64,000 nucleotides of DNA, taken from NCBI GenBank assembly GCA_037178625.1, contig CM074145.1:1612001-1676000 (forward strand), written 5' to 3'. This DNA comes from Skeletonema tropicum (Eukaryota > Bacillariophyta > Thalassiosirophyceae > Thalassiosirales > Thalassiosiraceae). Below, piece after piece: positions 51,699-61,566 of the stretch; the stretch's first letter is position 1; every line of letters starts with the position of its first letter. Below the pieces are notes generated by a model. The model searched no databases and had not been told where the DNA came from. It saw only the letters and a list, made by a program, of their open reading frames with translations. The position numbers and the translations under genes are program-made.

Positions 51699-52599
51699 AA
51701 TTGAGAGAGTGAAATTGTTAGTTGCAGATGATGATGATGTGGGCGTTTCCTACATACAATCAAAAATTATGAGCATCTATTTGGTTGGCCGTTGGCTGTA
51801 CCGTCAAACGTCAAGAATGAGCGAGTTCGAAAGAATTTCCGAGGAGAATCCTGTCTGTAGCCAACGGATTTTGGTATTGCTGACACTTACAAAGTCGGTA
51901 CGGTCAGCAGATTCTCACGTTGGTGGAACAACGCGCTTCGCCCTCATAATTTTCTCGGAAATACGAAGAGCGGAACCTATGTACTTCCTATAAGTTCAGC
52001 GTTCTCTTTTACATATTTACTTCTTCCCCGTCCACCGTGATGATTGCAAGAAAATGTAGGTATCCTGACAAAAGCCCATCGGTTATGGAGCAAAGTGGCG
52101 CGCCCGAGCGAGGATTGACAAAAATTTTCATCTTTTGAGCGAGATGAAGATGATTGGAACGAATCCTCTCAACTCCTGTTCTCAACAATAAGGAACCACC
52201 TCTTCGTTCCATTCGTTCAGATCTTATTCTGACAATGGGGGTAAAAGGTCTCTTGCCATGTCTCCAATCAATCACGCGCTCAGTCTCGCTCGAGCGCTAT
52301 CGCGGTTTGACAGTTGCAGTTGCCCTCATGCGTGGAAATTTGTGCTTGACACAAATGGAAATTTGGAACCCAGATTCCCACCTCGGAATCCGAGGTGGGA
52401 ATGCTACGTGGGAAAGTAGGAATCCTATGCTGGTGTCCAACATTCGAGTTCGAGTGCCAGTGGTGAGCAGAGTTTACCACGATCCCTGGAGAGACATAAT
52501 CTCACTTTGCTGATGGAAATAATATGATACTTCTTTTCGGGACTTTAAAGCAACTTTAGATTATGTCTTTTAGTTAGTACTTTGTAATGCTACTCATGG
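51699..52599. other. Intergenic, one palindrome and one shared block
   Basis: Short ORFs here are not protein-like. The block 52441-52545 is shared with 48727-48836. Palindrome at 52374 listed separately. Confidence 0.45.
52374..52402. repeat. 29-bp palindrome, 14-base arms
   Basis: Arms ATTCCCACCTCGGA and TCCGAGGTGGGAAT around a single A. Strong hairpin or cruciform potential; unrelated in sequence to the palindromes at 1407-1670. Confidence 0.85.
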
Positions 52600-52884
52600 C
52601 TGCACAGGTCTCCTTGTGTCGTGGCCAGCTACCTTTTGACATTCGCGTGAGCAATAGTTTTCGTTTCTACATCGAGCCAGCTCAAAATGGTGCTTTGCTC
52701 CACCCTAAACCTATCTGGCAAAGGACACTGCAGATTGCTGCATATCCCCGTCTTTGTCATGAATTTGACTTCTTCACATTTCTCATCCGAGCAGGAGCAA
52801 GGGACACGCTTCCTCGAATACTGCACAAGAGTGTGCTCATCGCACACAAATGGCTCGACAATGTTACCCTGCAAAATTCCTAAG
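52600..52884 (-). pseudogene. Decayed MYND fragment 1
   Basis: Minus strand: CDEHTLVQYSRKRVPCSCSD then KFMTKTGICSNLQCPLPD match the 47081 gene; a frame change follows, and the finger core reads LARCRNENYCSRECQKVAG in another frame. The N-terminal two thirds are missing. Confidence 0.8.
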
Positions 52885-53130
52885 AGATCATCTATTATTT
52901 ACGACTTGGTTGTTCTATGGTTTCCCAACCCGACAACATTCGAGCTTCGTTCGAGAGTTTTGATATTTTAAATTTTCATTTTATTTTTCATTTTTTTTAC
53001 GTCTGCAGCTCCTCTACATACAAGAAGCTTCTTTCTGATTACTAACTCCGTAGCGACCAGCCAATGATGTCATGTCAACTCAAATAAATACTCTATTTCA
53101 CTCCATTATGTATTATGCATTAATCTGGCG

Positions 53131-55377
53131 CTATCGTAATCCTCCTTCACCTGGAATGACATCGTGTTCGGCTTCGATTTCTGTGTTGTGAAGTTCTTTG
53201 CAATGAAGCTGTAGCGACTTCTTACCAATGAACCGATCGAATCCAGAGCAGTGAGGACATGCAACTATCATTGTATCCATTTCTTCGTAACTCTCGTCCT
53301 CTTCATCAGTATGGGATTCCTCCTCCTCGTCTTCTTCTTCCATCATGGGAAGCCGAAGTAGAGGATTCTCGTTCATCTCTTTCTCAAAAGGCATCAACTC
53401 TGCCGATGTGACTTCTTCCTCATCCTCCTCCTCGTCGTCCTCCTCCTCCTCATCGTGCTCGTCGTCGTCCTCCTCCTCTTCCAATGCGCTTGAACTAGCC
53501 CGGTCTTTCGGCTTCCTCTTTGACTTGGTGCCTTTGTATATCTGCTGTATTCCCTTCGTAATAACACGGCTACTTCGGAGTAGAATCTTATCGATAATCA
53601 ATTTCTTCCTTGATTTTCCCCGTGTAGCGCCAAACAACTGATCAATCTCATTCATCGACGCATGTGAGCTCTCAATACTTTGCTCTTCAAAAGCTCCGAA
53701 GTTCTCCCATGAGTCCAGCCACCCGCCTAATAGTTCTTCCATGAATAAGGTGAGGGCTTTGAGTGTAGTCGGTAGCTTGAGACGTTTCGGAAATCGTTTC
53801 GCATCTGGAAATGTTCGACTGGAAAGTTCGATCAGATCAACAACTGCCCTCCTCAACTCATCACGATTACTTTTGAATGTTTCTATGTCGCGTGCACTTT
53901 GTCTCTTTACGCTCATGCATTGGCGTTGTAATGCAAGCCATAAGCGGAGGATATTCTTCATTTTCGTCCCAAATTCCTTGACGGCTGTCTTCATGGCATT
54001 GTCGTGGATTTCAGCTAAAACCTTCTTGATGATCCATCCAATAACCTCTTCTCCCTTCTCGGTAAACTTGATGCAATGAGGGCCATTGATGACTCCATCA
54101 AAATACACTTGAATATCACATTTTCCAACATTCTTCAGCCCGCTGTGGACAATACGGCAACAAGATCCATCATGCTTGTTTATCAAGACCTTCAGATGAG
54201 TAATGGTGTTTTGAGTATAAAAGCGCTGATCTGCCAGCTGTACTGACAACTCTCTCTCTTCATCATTCATCCCACCAGTCTCGGCCAAATCATCAATCGT
54301 CTCCTGTATTTTTCGAAGGCGCTCTTCCCAAGTCGATCTCGTTGTCTCGCCGATGCAATCCATTGATAGAACGGACCTTGCGGTTTCAATGGATTGGAGT
54401 GCCATTTCTCTCTTCTTATCTTGTGACTCTATCGATCTTACTGTATCGTCCAGCTCGGAATCAAGCCATGCTTTATACTTCTCCAACTCTTTGATTTGCC
54501 TCTCCACTTGCCTCTTAAAGTTAACTGGCGCATTTTCATCAGACTCCTCGACACACTCTAAGAAGTCAAACAAGAAGTCAACAATAGTCCGGGTGAAGCC
54601 GAGGCGGACATGGAGAACAGCCATGCTGATGCAATCTATGGGGATGTTTGCCAGCATGAAATTTATGATGCTAAACGTTTCCTGCTGAGTGAGCCTCTCG
54701 CGTAGCGTCTTCGTCTGCAAACTGGGTTTGACGTCTTTGAATTTTGATTTGTAGATGGATGCCCACTCTCTCAACTCCTCGGCAGTTCTATCGGGATATG
54801 TTGCTTCGCTTCGATCATCCTTCTCTTTCCACATATCGAGTACTTGACGATTTTTGATTAGCTTCCAGATGCACGGCCACATCGAACGAGCGCCAAGGTG
54901 ACCAATAACAGTGGATAGCAAGGCCATGTCTGCTGTGAACACCCCTCCAACAAGGTACTGCTCAAGCTTTAAATGTACAAGATTAATGTCACCAGGTTTC
55001 TCAATCTTTGCTCGGAAGAGGACGGTCCGGATCACTTGTCCATTGCTGTTAAAGAAAGACAATCCAGTTACTTCTTCACAAGTGGCACCCCCCGCGCCCT
55101 CTTTATAGAGAATCTTGATGTCAGCCACTTGGGAGAAGTCAACAGATACAATGCCCATCGTATTCTCTTCTTCGACTTCCTCGACACGATGTGTCGTTGT
55201 ACCTGAGAACTTCCCTACTGGTTTCGGATAATAGATATCATGCTTGTTGTCAAGGTTTATGACAATAACAGTACGATATTCTACCCCGATGTCGACACGT
55301 AGGATTACACATCTCCGATTCATGATAGCCTCAAAATCCTTCTTTAATGATGAATTCATCTCTAAAAAATGCATCAT
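53131..55377 (-). CDS. 748-residue protein with coiled-coil middle, acidic tract and C-terminal C2H2-like finger
   Basis: One long frame. It opens with EAIMNRRCVILRVDIGVEYR and DNKHDIYYPKPVGKFSGTTT. Residues ~225-270 are hydrophobic helices (NFMLANIPIDCISMAVLHVR); ~275-390 are charged and likely coiled coil; around 415-435 lies DIQVYFDGVINGPHCIKFTE. The last 130 residues have a long Glu/Asp tract and finish with CPHCSGFDRFIGKKSLQLHC-x3-LH, a C2H2-like zinc finger. The combination suggests a domesticated or transposon-related multi-copy protein (inference; no nuclease motif identified). The ATG at 55377 is probably not the native start, since coding continues upstream in other frames to about 55916. 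Confidence 0.75.
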   Translation of the reverse strand: MMHFLEMNSSLKKDFEAIMNRRCVILRVDIGVEYRTVIVINLDNKHDIYYPKPVGKFSGTTTHRVEEVEEENTMGIVSVDFSQVADIKILYKEGAGGATCEEVTGLSFFNSNGQVIRTVLFRAKIEKPGDINLVHLKLEQYLVGGVFTADMALLSTVIGHLGARSMWPCIWKLIKNRQVLDMWKEKDDRSEATYPDRTAEELREWASIYKSKFKDVKPSLQTKTLRERLTQQETFSIINFMLANIPIDCISMAVLHVRLGFTRTIVDFLFDFLECVEESDENAPVNFKRQVERQIKELEKYKAWLDSELDDTVRSIESQDKKREMALQSIETARSVLSMDCIGETTRSTWEERLRKIQETIDDLAETGGMNDEERELSVQLADQRFYTQNTITHLKVLINKHDGSCCRIVHSGLKNVGKCDIQVYFDGVINGPHCIKFTEKGEEVIGWIIKKVLAEIHDNAMKTAVKEFGTKMKNILRLWLALQRQCMSVKRQSARDIETFKSNRDELRRAVVDLIELSSRTFPDAKRFPKRLKLPTTLKALTLFMEELLGGWLDSWENFGAFEEQSIESSHASMNEIDQLFGATRGKSRKKLIIDKILLRSSRVITKGIQQIYKGTKSKRKPKDRASSSALEEEEDDDEHDEEEEDDEEEDEEEVTSAELMPFEKEMNENPLLRLPMMEEEDEEEESHTDEEDESYEEMDTMIVACPHCSGFDRFIGKKSLQLHCKELHNTEIEAEHDVIPGEGGLR

Positions 55378-55916
55378 GGAGATTTTGGTAGTTGTCCTTT
55401 ACGCCAGCTACCTCGCCGGCATACTTCACATTTTTTAGACTCTGTGGTTTTTCCAGATTGACCAAACTATCTATCATCTTTATTGAATCGTTGCCTGCAT
55501 CAATGGAAGTTCTGATAACGATGACATCCTTGAAAGTGGCATGCACTCGAAAAGGGGTCTTGAATACCTTGCTAGACGGCAGTAACACCTCATCTCACAT
55601 TGCCCCATCCACAAACATGAGGGCGTTCTCTGCAGAACGTTGATGTGTCGCAAATACATCGATATTTCGTTTAAGAAGGGCTCCACCTTTCTTAGATCCT
55701 TTTACATCCCTCGTGAGTGTGAGCATGAGGTGTTGCTTACTTTTTGTACTCGTGCGCAATTAATTGGCCCTTGAAAGCCTTCATCTTTCCTTGCGACTGA
55801 AATATCCGGATACCATAAAGAGCATCAAGTCCTCTATCCAGCAATTTGATCTGGTGATCATTCATACCAGCAAACTCTTGGAGGACCATTATTTTATCTA
55901 CCAAACGAAATAGCAT
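55378..55916 (-). pseudogene. Broken 5' part of the 748-residue gene
   Basis: Three coding-like pieces lie upstream. 55916-55740: MLFRLVDKIMVLQEFAGMND through GLDALYGIRIFQSQGKMKAF. About 55700-55600: GGALLKRNIDVFATHQRSAE then NALMFVDGAM, ended by a TGA at 55597-55595. 55594-55370: DEVLLPSSKVFKTPFRVHAT, DVIVIRTSIDAGNDSIKMID and EVAGVKDNYQNLHDAF. The last joins the main frame if one T is removed from the T6 run (A6 on the plus strand, 55364-55369). One stop and one homopolymer indel therefore separate these pieces from the main ORF. Confidence 0.6.
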
Positions 55917-56563
55917 AGCATGCAGCAGGAATGGTATGCTCGGGATGGAGAGCCAGGTTCACTGTTCTTCTCTCATGTGCGATTGATATGTCGTTGTTCC
56001 CACTGGCAGCTCGAGCTTTGCCCCCCAATCATGCGAGATTTAAGCGACTTTAGATGATGTCTTTTAGTTAGTACGTTGTAATGCTACTCATGGCTGCACA
56101 GGTCTCCCTGTGTCGCGGCAAGCAACCTTTTGACCCTTTTGACATACGCGTGAGCAATAGTTTGCGTTTCTACATCGAGCACAGCTCAACATTTTGCTCT
56201 CTCCACCCTAAATCTATCTGGCAAATGACACTGCAGATTGTAACCCTTACGTTACTTCTCAAGCTTCGCAAATGTTTTCTTCTCGAGAAATCATATTTAT
56301 GTAAGACCTTAACTCGTCTCTGCTAGAGAGAGCTCTCCACTATCTCACTGTAGCACATGTAAGTACTTTCCATTATCTATCGAAGCGAAGGCAGTTTCAT
56401 TACCCCCATCCTGTCAAATTGACCCCGAATGACAGTGCCTCGTTGATGCTTAGGGAGTGTCTGATGCAGCGCTTATTGTTAAGTAACTTTGCAAAATTCC
56501 TAAGAGATCATGTATTATTTACGACTTATTTACGACTTGGTTGTTCTAAGTGACAAAAGCTAC
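55917..56563. other. Intergenic with shared blocks and MYND fragment 2
   Basis: Contains block 55926-56036 (relative of 48393-48497), 56048-56110 (relative of 52555-52620) and 56490-56550 (relative of 52865-52915). Nothing else recognised. Confidence 0.5.
56080..56245 (-). pseudogene. Decayed MYND fragment 2
   Basis: The minus strand encodes KMLSCARCRNANYCSRVCQK, the finger core, preceded by two stops in the linker. More similar to the fragment at 52600 than to the intact gene, and flanked by the same DNA as that fragment. Confidence 0.8.
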
Positions 56564-57837
56564 TCAAGTAAAAAACTTCAGCCCAGACGCCTTGATCTGC
56601 TTCTCAAGTTGATTTTTCACATCTCCAATAACTTCATACACAGCACCCAATTTAGCTTCAAGTTCTTCATTGGATTTCTTCTGAGCAGCCAAATCGTCCT
56701 TGAGTGATGCAACTGACTTTTCAAGTGCCGCCTTATCCTTTTGGAGTTGTGCCTCACTATCCTTTGTGGATTTCAAGTCCTTTTGCAGCTGTGCCTCACT
56801 ATCCTTGGTAGTTTGTAGCTGTGCCTTGACATCGGTTATAGTACCCTCCTTATCTTTCACAGTCTTTTCCAAACTTGCCTTATCCTTTTCTAGCGAGGCC
56901 TCACTGTCCTTTGTGGTTTTCAAATCCTTTTGCAATTGTGCCTCACTATCCTTGGTAGATTGCAACTGAGCCTTGACATCAGTAATAGTCCCTTCCTTCT
57001 CTTTCACAGTCTTTTCCAAACTTGCATTTGTCTTCGATTCCTTCTCCAAACTCTTCTTCAATTCGCTTATATCTGCCTCTAAGGCCTTTTTATCCGATTT
57101 CAACGCTGCCTCACTCATCTTACTCTTTTCTAATGATTTCTCCACCTCTTTTAATCTGTCCAATTGCCTCCTCATATCTTTTATAAATGCATCCTTCGCT
57201 TTCAAATCACTCTCCATCTTCAAGTTCAAGCGAGACTCACTCTCCAGTTCTTCGATCAATCGTTGTCTAAAAAGTTCCTCTTCTTTCTCAGCCTTTTCGT
57301 CTCCAGTTGGAGCGTCTGCTGCAACGAGGAGGTTGGATTCTGGAGAAATGATTGGCGGCGATGGTTGGGGAGCATCAGGCATCACAATTGATGATGACGA
57401 CGATGATGATGATGATGCCTCATTGAGAGAAGCAGTTTGTGCAACATTTGCATCCTCGGAGATTGCTCCACTGAGGAGTAATGATCCTGCTACACCCAGT
57501 GCACTTCCTGCGGCTAATGCCTATAGTGAGATAGAATAGAATAATATGCACAAGTTGAGAGAGGGAACACATTGTTGCGTACATCATGTTTGGGAGCACT
57601 TACCTTGGACGTAGAGAGTTGCACAGCAGCACCAGCCAATAAGATTGATGATACAACTCCCGACTTATTATCACTACTTTCGTCGTCACCCCGTCGAGCA
57701 TAAAGAATATCGCTCTTCCTCGCAGCAGTGGATGACGACGTTTTGGCCACTCTCGTCAGTGCAGGTGAAAATGCATCACTTGTTGATGCCAGTGAAGCGA
57801 GCAATACCGCTGCGAGGGCGGAAAGTGTGACTCTCAT
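56564..57837 (-). CDS. Plastid-targeted coiled-coil protein, two exons
   Basis: Exons 57837-57604 and 57520-56564 (396 residues); the intron is 83 nt with GTAAGT/TATAG. Residues 1-22 are a signal peptide ending TSDA, followed by F-SPALTRVAKTSSSTAARK: the Phe after the cleavage site plus a Ser/Thr/Arg-rich stretch is the bipartite plastid signal of diatoms (ASAFAP-type). A hydrophobic segment LAAGSALGVAGSLLLSGAI follows at the start of exon 2, perhaps a membrane anchor, then a Ser run and from about residue 150 to the end a continuous coiled coil. The coiled coil contains two near-repeats of TVKxKEGTITDVKAQLQ and KDSEAQLQKDLK. No enzyme domain; a structural role in the plastid is inferred. It shares its upstream region with the gene at 58227. 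Confidence 0.85.
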
Positions 57838-57984
57838 GACTAGTTAGTAAGGAAGGTAGGAGACTATGTTGATAGTGTATGGTACAATATGCATTGCGGA
57901 AGAGCATGCATGCGCATCGTCATCGTCGACGGTCATGGTGCAGAGACAAAGATTATGCATTGCGTGCATCATCTTGAAGTCGTG

Positions 57985-58000
57985 GCTGTGACGTCACAGC
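57985..58000. promoter_or_regulatory. Perfect CRE/bZIP palindrome GCTGTGACGTCACAGC
   Basis: A 16-bp perfect palindrome centred on TGACGTCA lies between two divergent genes, 148 bp from the start of the plastid gene and 227 bp from the start of the membrane-protein gene. TGACGT elements act as CO2/cAMP-responsive sites bound by bZIP factors in diatom carbonic-anhydrase promoters. Confidence 0.55.
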
Positions 58001-58226
58001 TCGAAGGAGAAGAAGATGGCCATCTTGATTTCAACTCAAAACTTTTCAAACTTCCCTCCGAGCTGCTCAGCACATTCATCTGAGTAGACATGTGAAGATG
58101 CATCATTGTCAATGTTGCTCATGATGAGAGAGGCAATCAAGCCACTTTCAGTGCTGGATGGAATGCGACTGTATCTAAATGACGAGCTTGTTTGGTATCC
58201 TATACTTTTAGCATTCAATAGTAGTT

Positions 58227-59429
58227 ATGAATGAAAATAGAAGCAAGGCTCCAACAAAATCGGCAGCTCGTACTTCAGCCAAGAACAAGTCAAATGATGC
58301 CTTAGATGACGATGAGTTGCTGGAGATTGCTCTCCCGTGGCTATCGCAGTCTTCAAGTAGTACTATTGTCAGAAGTCCGATAACTCGTGGTGGTACCATC
58401 ACTGTCATCTATCAGTCATCATCATCATCTCCTTCTGAACAGATCGACAGAATACCGAAATCTGCCGCCATAGAATTGGCAGTCAAAGAGGAGACTAAAC
58501 CGATGAAGCTTCCTCATCCTGCTGACGAAGGCAAAGAAGTGTGCGAACATTTTATACGAGGCAAATTAGCTCGTCGTGCCTATCACCTACCCGACAATAC
58601 CTACTGCCAAGATTACAGACAATACATAGCGAACTGCCATCTCATATTCGGTCTATTCTGTTATGACAAACGAAGCCCGGTCCGAATCAAACACCGAGTA
58701 CTGCTATTATGCGGATCGTTGGCATTTGGCTTGAATATCACCAATATAATATATTTGTGGGGGAATCAAGTGTTCCATGACGATGAAATTACTTCCGCCT
58801 TCCGAGAGTGGGCTACGACCAAAATTCCAACAAATATATTCAATGGTACCAAAGCTACAAATACGATTTTAGAAGACACGATATTAGAAGATGCATCTAC
58901 TCGTTTCAAAGTAGACATGGGGTCACAGCTAACCATTCTTTGGACAGTGGGAGCAGGTATCCATGCTGCCTTTGACATGGCGCTTTGGCACATGATATCC
59001 TGCGGTTATTGCAGCTACAGCTCCAACGCAACAAATAATAGACAACACTGTTTCATCTTTGGATGGACTACAGCTATATCAATTGTCATGCTTATGATCA
59101 TAGCAACGAGTGTTGTTCTTTATTTCCGTGTCTTTCCGATGACTGATGAAGAAGATGGCATCAGGATAGACGAGCAGTTGATTTCACTGACGGATGATGT
59201 AGTTGAGCCTGCAGAGGTCATGGGCTTCCTTCTTGAGGGTGACTTTAGCTTCATCTTGGCATTCATTATTGAGTTTGCTGTATCGCTATTCATTTGGACT
59301 CCATTCTTGATGACGACTCTTTTCACTGGTTTACTCGGTTGTGGTAGAATTCCATGCATTGGTGGACGACCACGTGAAGTTTGGAAGGAAAGAAATGGTA
59401 AAGATGGTAGAAGGTTCTACGAAATATAA
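58227..59429 (+). CDS. Four-TM membrane protein of unknown family
   Basis: 400 residues, single exon, ATG 58227. The first 150 residues are soluble and Ser/Lys-rich, with a Cys/His patch (EVCEHFIRGKLARRAYHL, YCQDYRQYIANCH). Hydrophobic segments: VLLLCGSLAFGLNITNII (~156-175), LTILWTVGAGIHAAFDMALW (~233-255), FGWTTAISIVMLMIIATSVV (~278-300) and FSFILAFIIEFAVSLFIWTP (~340-365). A 50-residue loop between TM1 and TM2 has an N-glycosylation-type site (NGT). The C-terminus is short and basic. I do not recognise the family. Its promoter is shared with the plastid coiled-coil gene and contains the TGACGTCA palindrome. Confidence 0.82.
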   Translation: MNENRSKAPTKSAARTSAKNKSNDALDDDELLEIALPWLSQSSSSTIVRSPITRGGTITVIYQSSSSSPSEQIDRIPKSAAIELAVKEETKPMKLPHPADEGKEVCEHFIRGKLARRAYHLPDNTYCQDYRQYIANCHLIFGLFCYDKRSPVRIKHRVLLLCGSLAFGLNITNIIYLWGNQVFHDDEITSAFREWATTKIPTNIFNGTKATNTILEDTILEDASTRFKVDMGSQLTILWTVGAGIHAAFDMALWHMISCGYCSYSSNATNNRQHCFIFGWTTAISIVMLMIIATSVVLYFRVFPMTDEEDGIRIDEQLISLTDDVVEPAEVMGFLLEGDFSFILAFIIEFAVSLFIWTPFLMTTLFTGLLGCGRIPCIGGRPREVWKERNGKDGRRFYEI

Positions 59430-59733
59430 TCTGACGATGAGGATGTAGGCGGTGATAAAGCATATGCATCAACCTAGCTTGAATGTATATATTACAGCCA
59501 ATGACCTTTCGTTTGGTGCGTATGGGAAGAGTTTTCGGAAGGAGGAAGTGTAAGTCGTAAGGAAGATATGAAAAGGTGCAATTCAAAAGAAAAGAAGAAC
59601 ATACTATCAATATATTCTTTTACTATCAAATTCAAATATTAGTGTAGGTATCGGGTAGGACAGATACGCAAGTTTAGTCAAGATGCTTTGGATCAGGTAG
59701 ATCAAAGACCATGCGCAAATTCTCGTGTTTGAC
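59430..59733. other. Convergent intergenic region
   Basis: 3' ends of the membrane-protein gene (plus) and the RING-CH gene (minus) face each other. No feature seen, except that 59738-59680 would encode the RING-CH protein's former C-terminus beyond its stop. Confidence 0.4.
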
Positions 59734-61005
59734 TTAAACTATCTTCTGATCTTTGCTCTCCAAATGGACCACATAACGATCAGTCGACTCACAATGCTTA
59801 CGAACATCTCCAATTTCACCATTGAGATGAGCAGCCTTCTTCAACCCGTGGAGCATGACAGTTGTTCCATATGCTAAAGTAACGTCTGCACCTGGAACGG
59901 AGAGCGTCTTCTTACCGTCCAAATTTTGGAGCTCATCAAGTAAGTCTGTGGTCATGTACATTGGACCATTGACGACGTAAATGTTTCTATCATTCTCATA
60001 CCTCAATACTAGGTAAAGAGCTTTGCGAATGAAAACACATCGTAGTTTTGAACGTTTCCACATTGTCGCAGCCTTTTTAGTCAGTTCATGACTTGATTCG
60101 TGGACACGGCGACTTGCCACGACCAACCTATTGAGCAACCGCTGAGCTTCAATAGTATGATTCGCCATGCAAAGATCTCTCGCAAAGGCTACACCCAACT
60201 GAATTGTTCTCTGGTCAGTTTCTCCGTAGAACTGGAGAAATTTATTATAACCTTCTCGTGTACTGCTCAAATCAATTAAAGTGTTTTTTGGAAGACTGTC
60301 GCCGCCGCCGCTGAGCTCAGCTTCGAGGGAAATTTTGGAAAGGCTCACATTGATTAACTTGACCACACATTGCGCATCCTGACCCCCGGATGCTGCAATA
60401 ATATTTCTGGATTTTTCAAAGTAATACTTGGCCTTTCCGAGGCTTGAGCTTGTTACATCAGTGAAATAGAATGTCCCAATACTGTGGTAAACACTGGCCA
60501 ATGTAATGTTGTCGAATGGACGAAGACAATCCCCCTTATTCACCTCAACCATCTTCAGCAACTTGGCAATTATCCCTTCTCCGTCGATCCTATCCGCCTT
60601 TACTTTTCCATCAAGAAAAAGAATCCTTGACATCAGTGCTTTCAGATGCCAATCGTTTACCCCCTTGAACTCCCTTTCAATAAATGACAACTGAGCTTTT
60701 GTCATATCGTTGCGAATGCCTCCCTGAAATGATTGCTTACAGTTGGGACATTGCTCGAAGAATCTTTCGACAAATAAATCCGACCTGGTGTGCAATTCTC
60801 TCTCGACAAAGTCCCTACTCTTGCTCTCAGCGTATTGGATGAGGCAGGGCACGTGAGCAAAGCCGCTGTGTCCACGGCAGGAGCAATCTCGGACAAGCGG
60901 CGCTCCCGAATCGTCCGACCCTTCCTCGAGGCAGAGCCAGCACGATGCTCCGTCGGGCGGCGTGCAGGAAGGTGTGTCAGAGGGTGATGAAGATGAGTTG
61001 CTCAT
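59734..61005 (-). CDS. RING-CH (RINGv) E3-ligase-like protein, copy 1
   Basis: 423 residues, ATG 61005. The N-terminal finger has Cys22, Cys25, Cys41, Cys43, His51, Cys54, Cys86 and Cys89 (CWLC, CSCRGHSGFAHVPC, CPNC), the C4HC3 order of RING-CH E2-binding domains, with a longer spacer before the last pair. The remaining 320 residues are helical and TPR-like (SLGKAKYYFEKSRNIIAASG; ANHTIEAQRLLNRLVVASRR), followed by a compact C-terminal domain (LHGLKKAAHLNGEIGDVRKH, RYVVHLE) resembling MYND/RING-family 'N-G-x-G-x-V' loops. No TM segments, so unlike MARCH proteins it is soluble. The stop after DQKIV is followed in frame by VKHENLRMVFDLPDPKHLD, partly present in copy 2, so this copy is probably shortened by 19 residues. 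Confidence 0.87.
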   Translation of the reverse strand: MSNSSSSPSDTPSCTPPDGASCWLCLEEGSDDSGAPLVRDCSCRGHSGFAHVPCLIQYAESKSRDFVERELHTRSDLFVERFFEQCPNCKQSFQGGIRNDMTKAQLSFIEREFKGVNDWHLKALMSRILFLDGKVKADRIDGEGIIAKLLKMVEVNKGDCLRPFDNITLASVYHSIGTFYFTDVTSSSLGKAKYYFEKSRNIIAASGGQDAQCVVKLINVSLSKISLEAELSGGGDSLPKNTLIDLSSTREGYNKFLQFYGETDQRTIQLGVAFARDLCMANHTIEAQRLLNRLVVASRRVHESSHELTKKAATMWKRSKLRCVFIRKALYLVLRYENDRNIYVVNGPMYMTTDLLDELQNLDGKKTLSVPGADVTLAYGTTVMLHGLKKAAHLNGEIGDVRKHCESTDRYVVHLESKDQKIV

Positions 61006-61182
61006 GATGTATCCGGTGTAATGGGGGTGCTACCAAGCCAAGACAGCAGTGGTGGGATAGTGGGAGCAAGCCAAGCGCAGCGCTGATGATTTTGCTTGGA
61101 ACGCTGGAAATCATCTGAGAGACGCAAAAATAGCGCGCCATTTTCGAGTTGCAGAAGAGTCATATTAGGCGCGCACTCCACC

Positions 61183-61566
61183 ACTTTTTTTCCTTTTCGA
61201 ATTTACAAACGCTTCATTTTCGACACCTCTAAAATTACCATTTCGAAATATCCTCTTTTTTCATTGTATTGGTGGAATAACTTCGTCCATAGTCGGTCCG
61301 ACACCGCTCCAACGCCATCAATTGAGGGGGACCATATATCTGCTTCGGGCTGTGGCCTTGGATCCGTTGCAATCGCCGTCATTTTAGATTTTTACGGTGG
61401 CTAAAAGTGGCCCGGAACCCTCCTCCATCCCTCCGACATCGCCGCGACGTTGCCAACAGCCGCAGCACTCCACCAATTTGCTATGCAAGGGCATAAATCG
61501 ACGGAATAGATCATATTACATCGTCCAGTGACCTGGATTGGGGTGGCGACTCCTTTTTCTTGGTCG
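61183..61566. repeat. Left arm of ~370-bp inverted repeat
   Basis: Matches the reverse complement of 62514-62899 at about 99%: differences are a two-base indel after CATTTTCGA, one C in GGCCCGG versus GGCCGG, one G/A, and the length of the outer T run. The outer end is a T-rich tract. Confidence 0.93.

Noticed and set aside
52441..52490. tRNA-like B-box (GTTCGAGTGCC)
   Set aside because: No cloverleaf or A-box at the right spacing could be drawn.
53345..53641. Ser-run plus-strand ORF
   Set aside because: Antisense of the Glu/Asp tract of the 748-residue protein.
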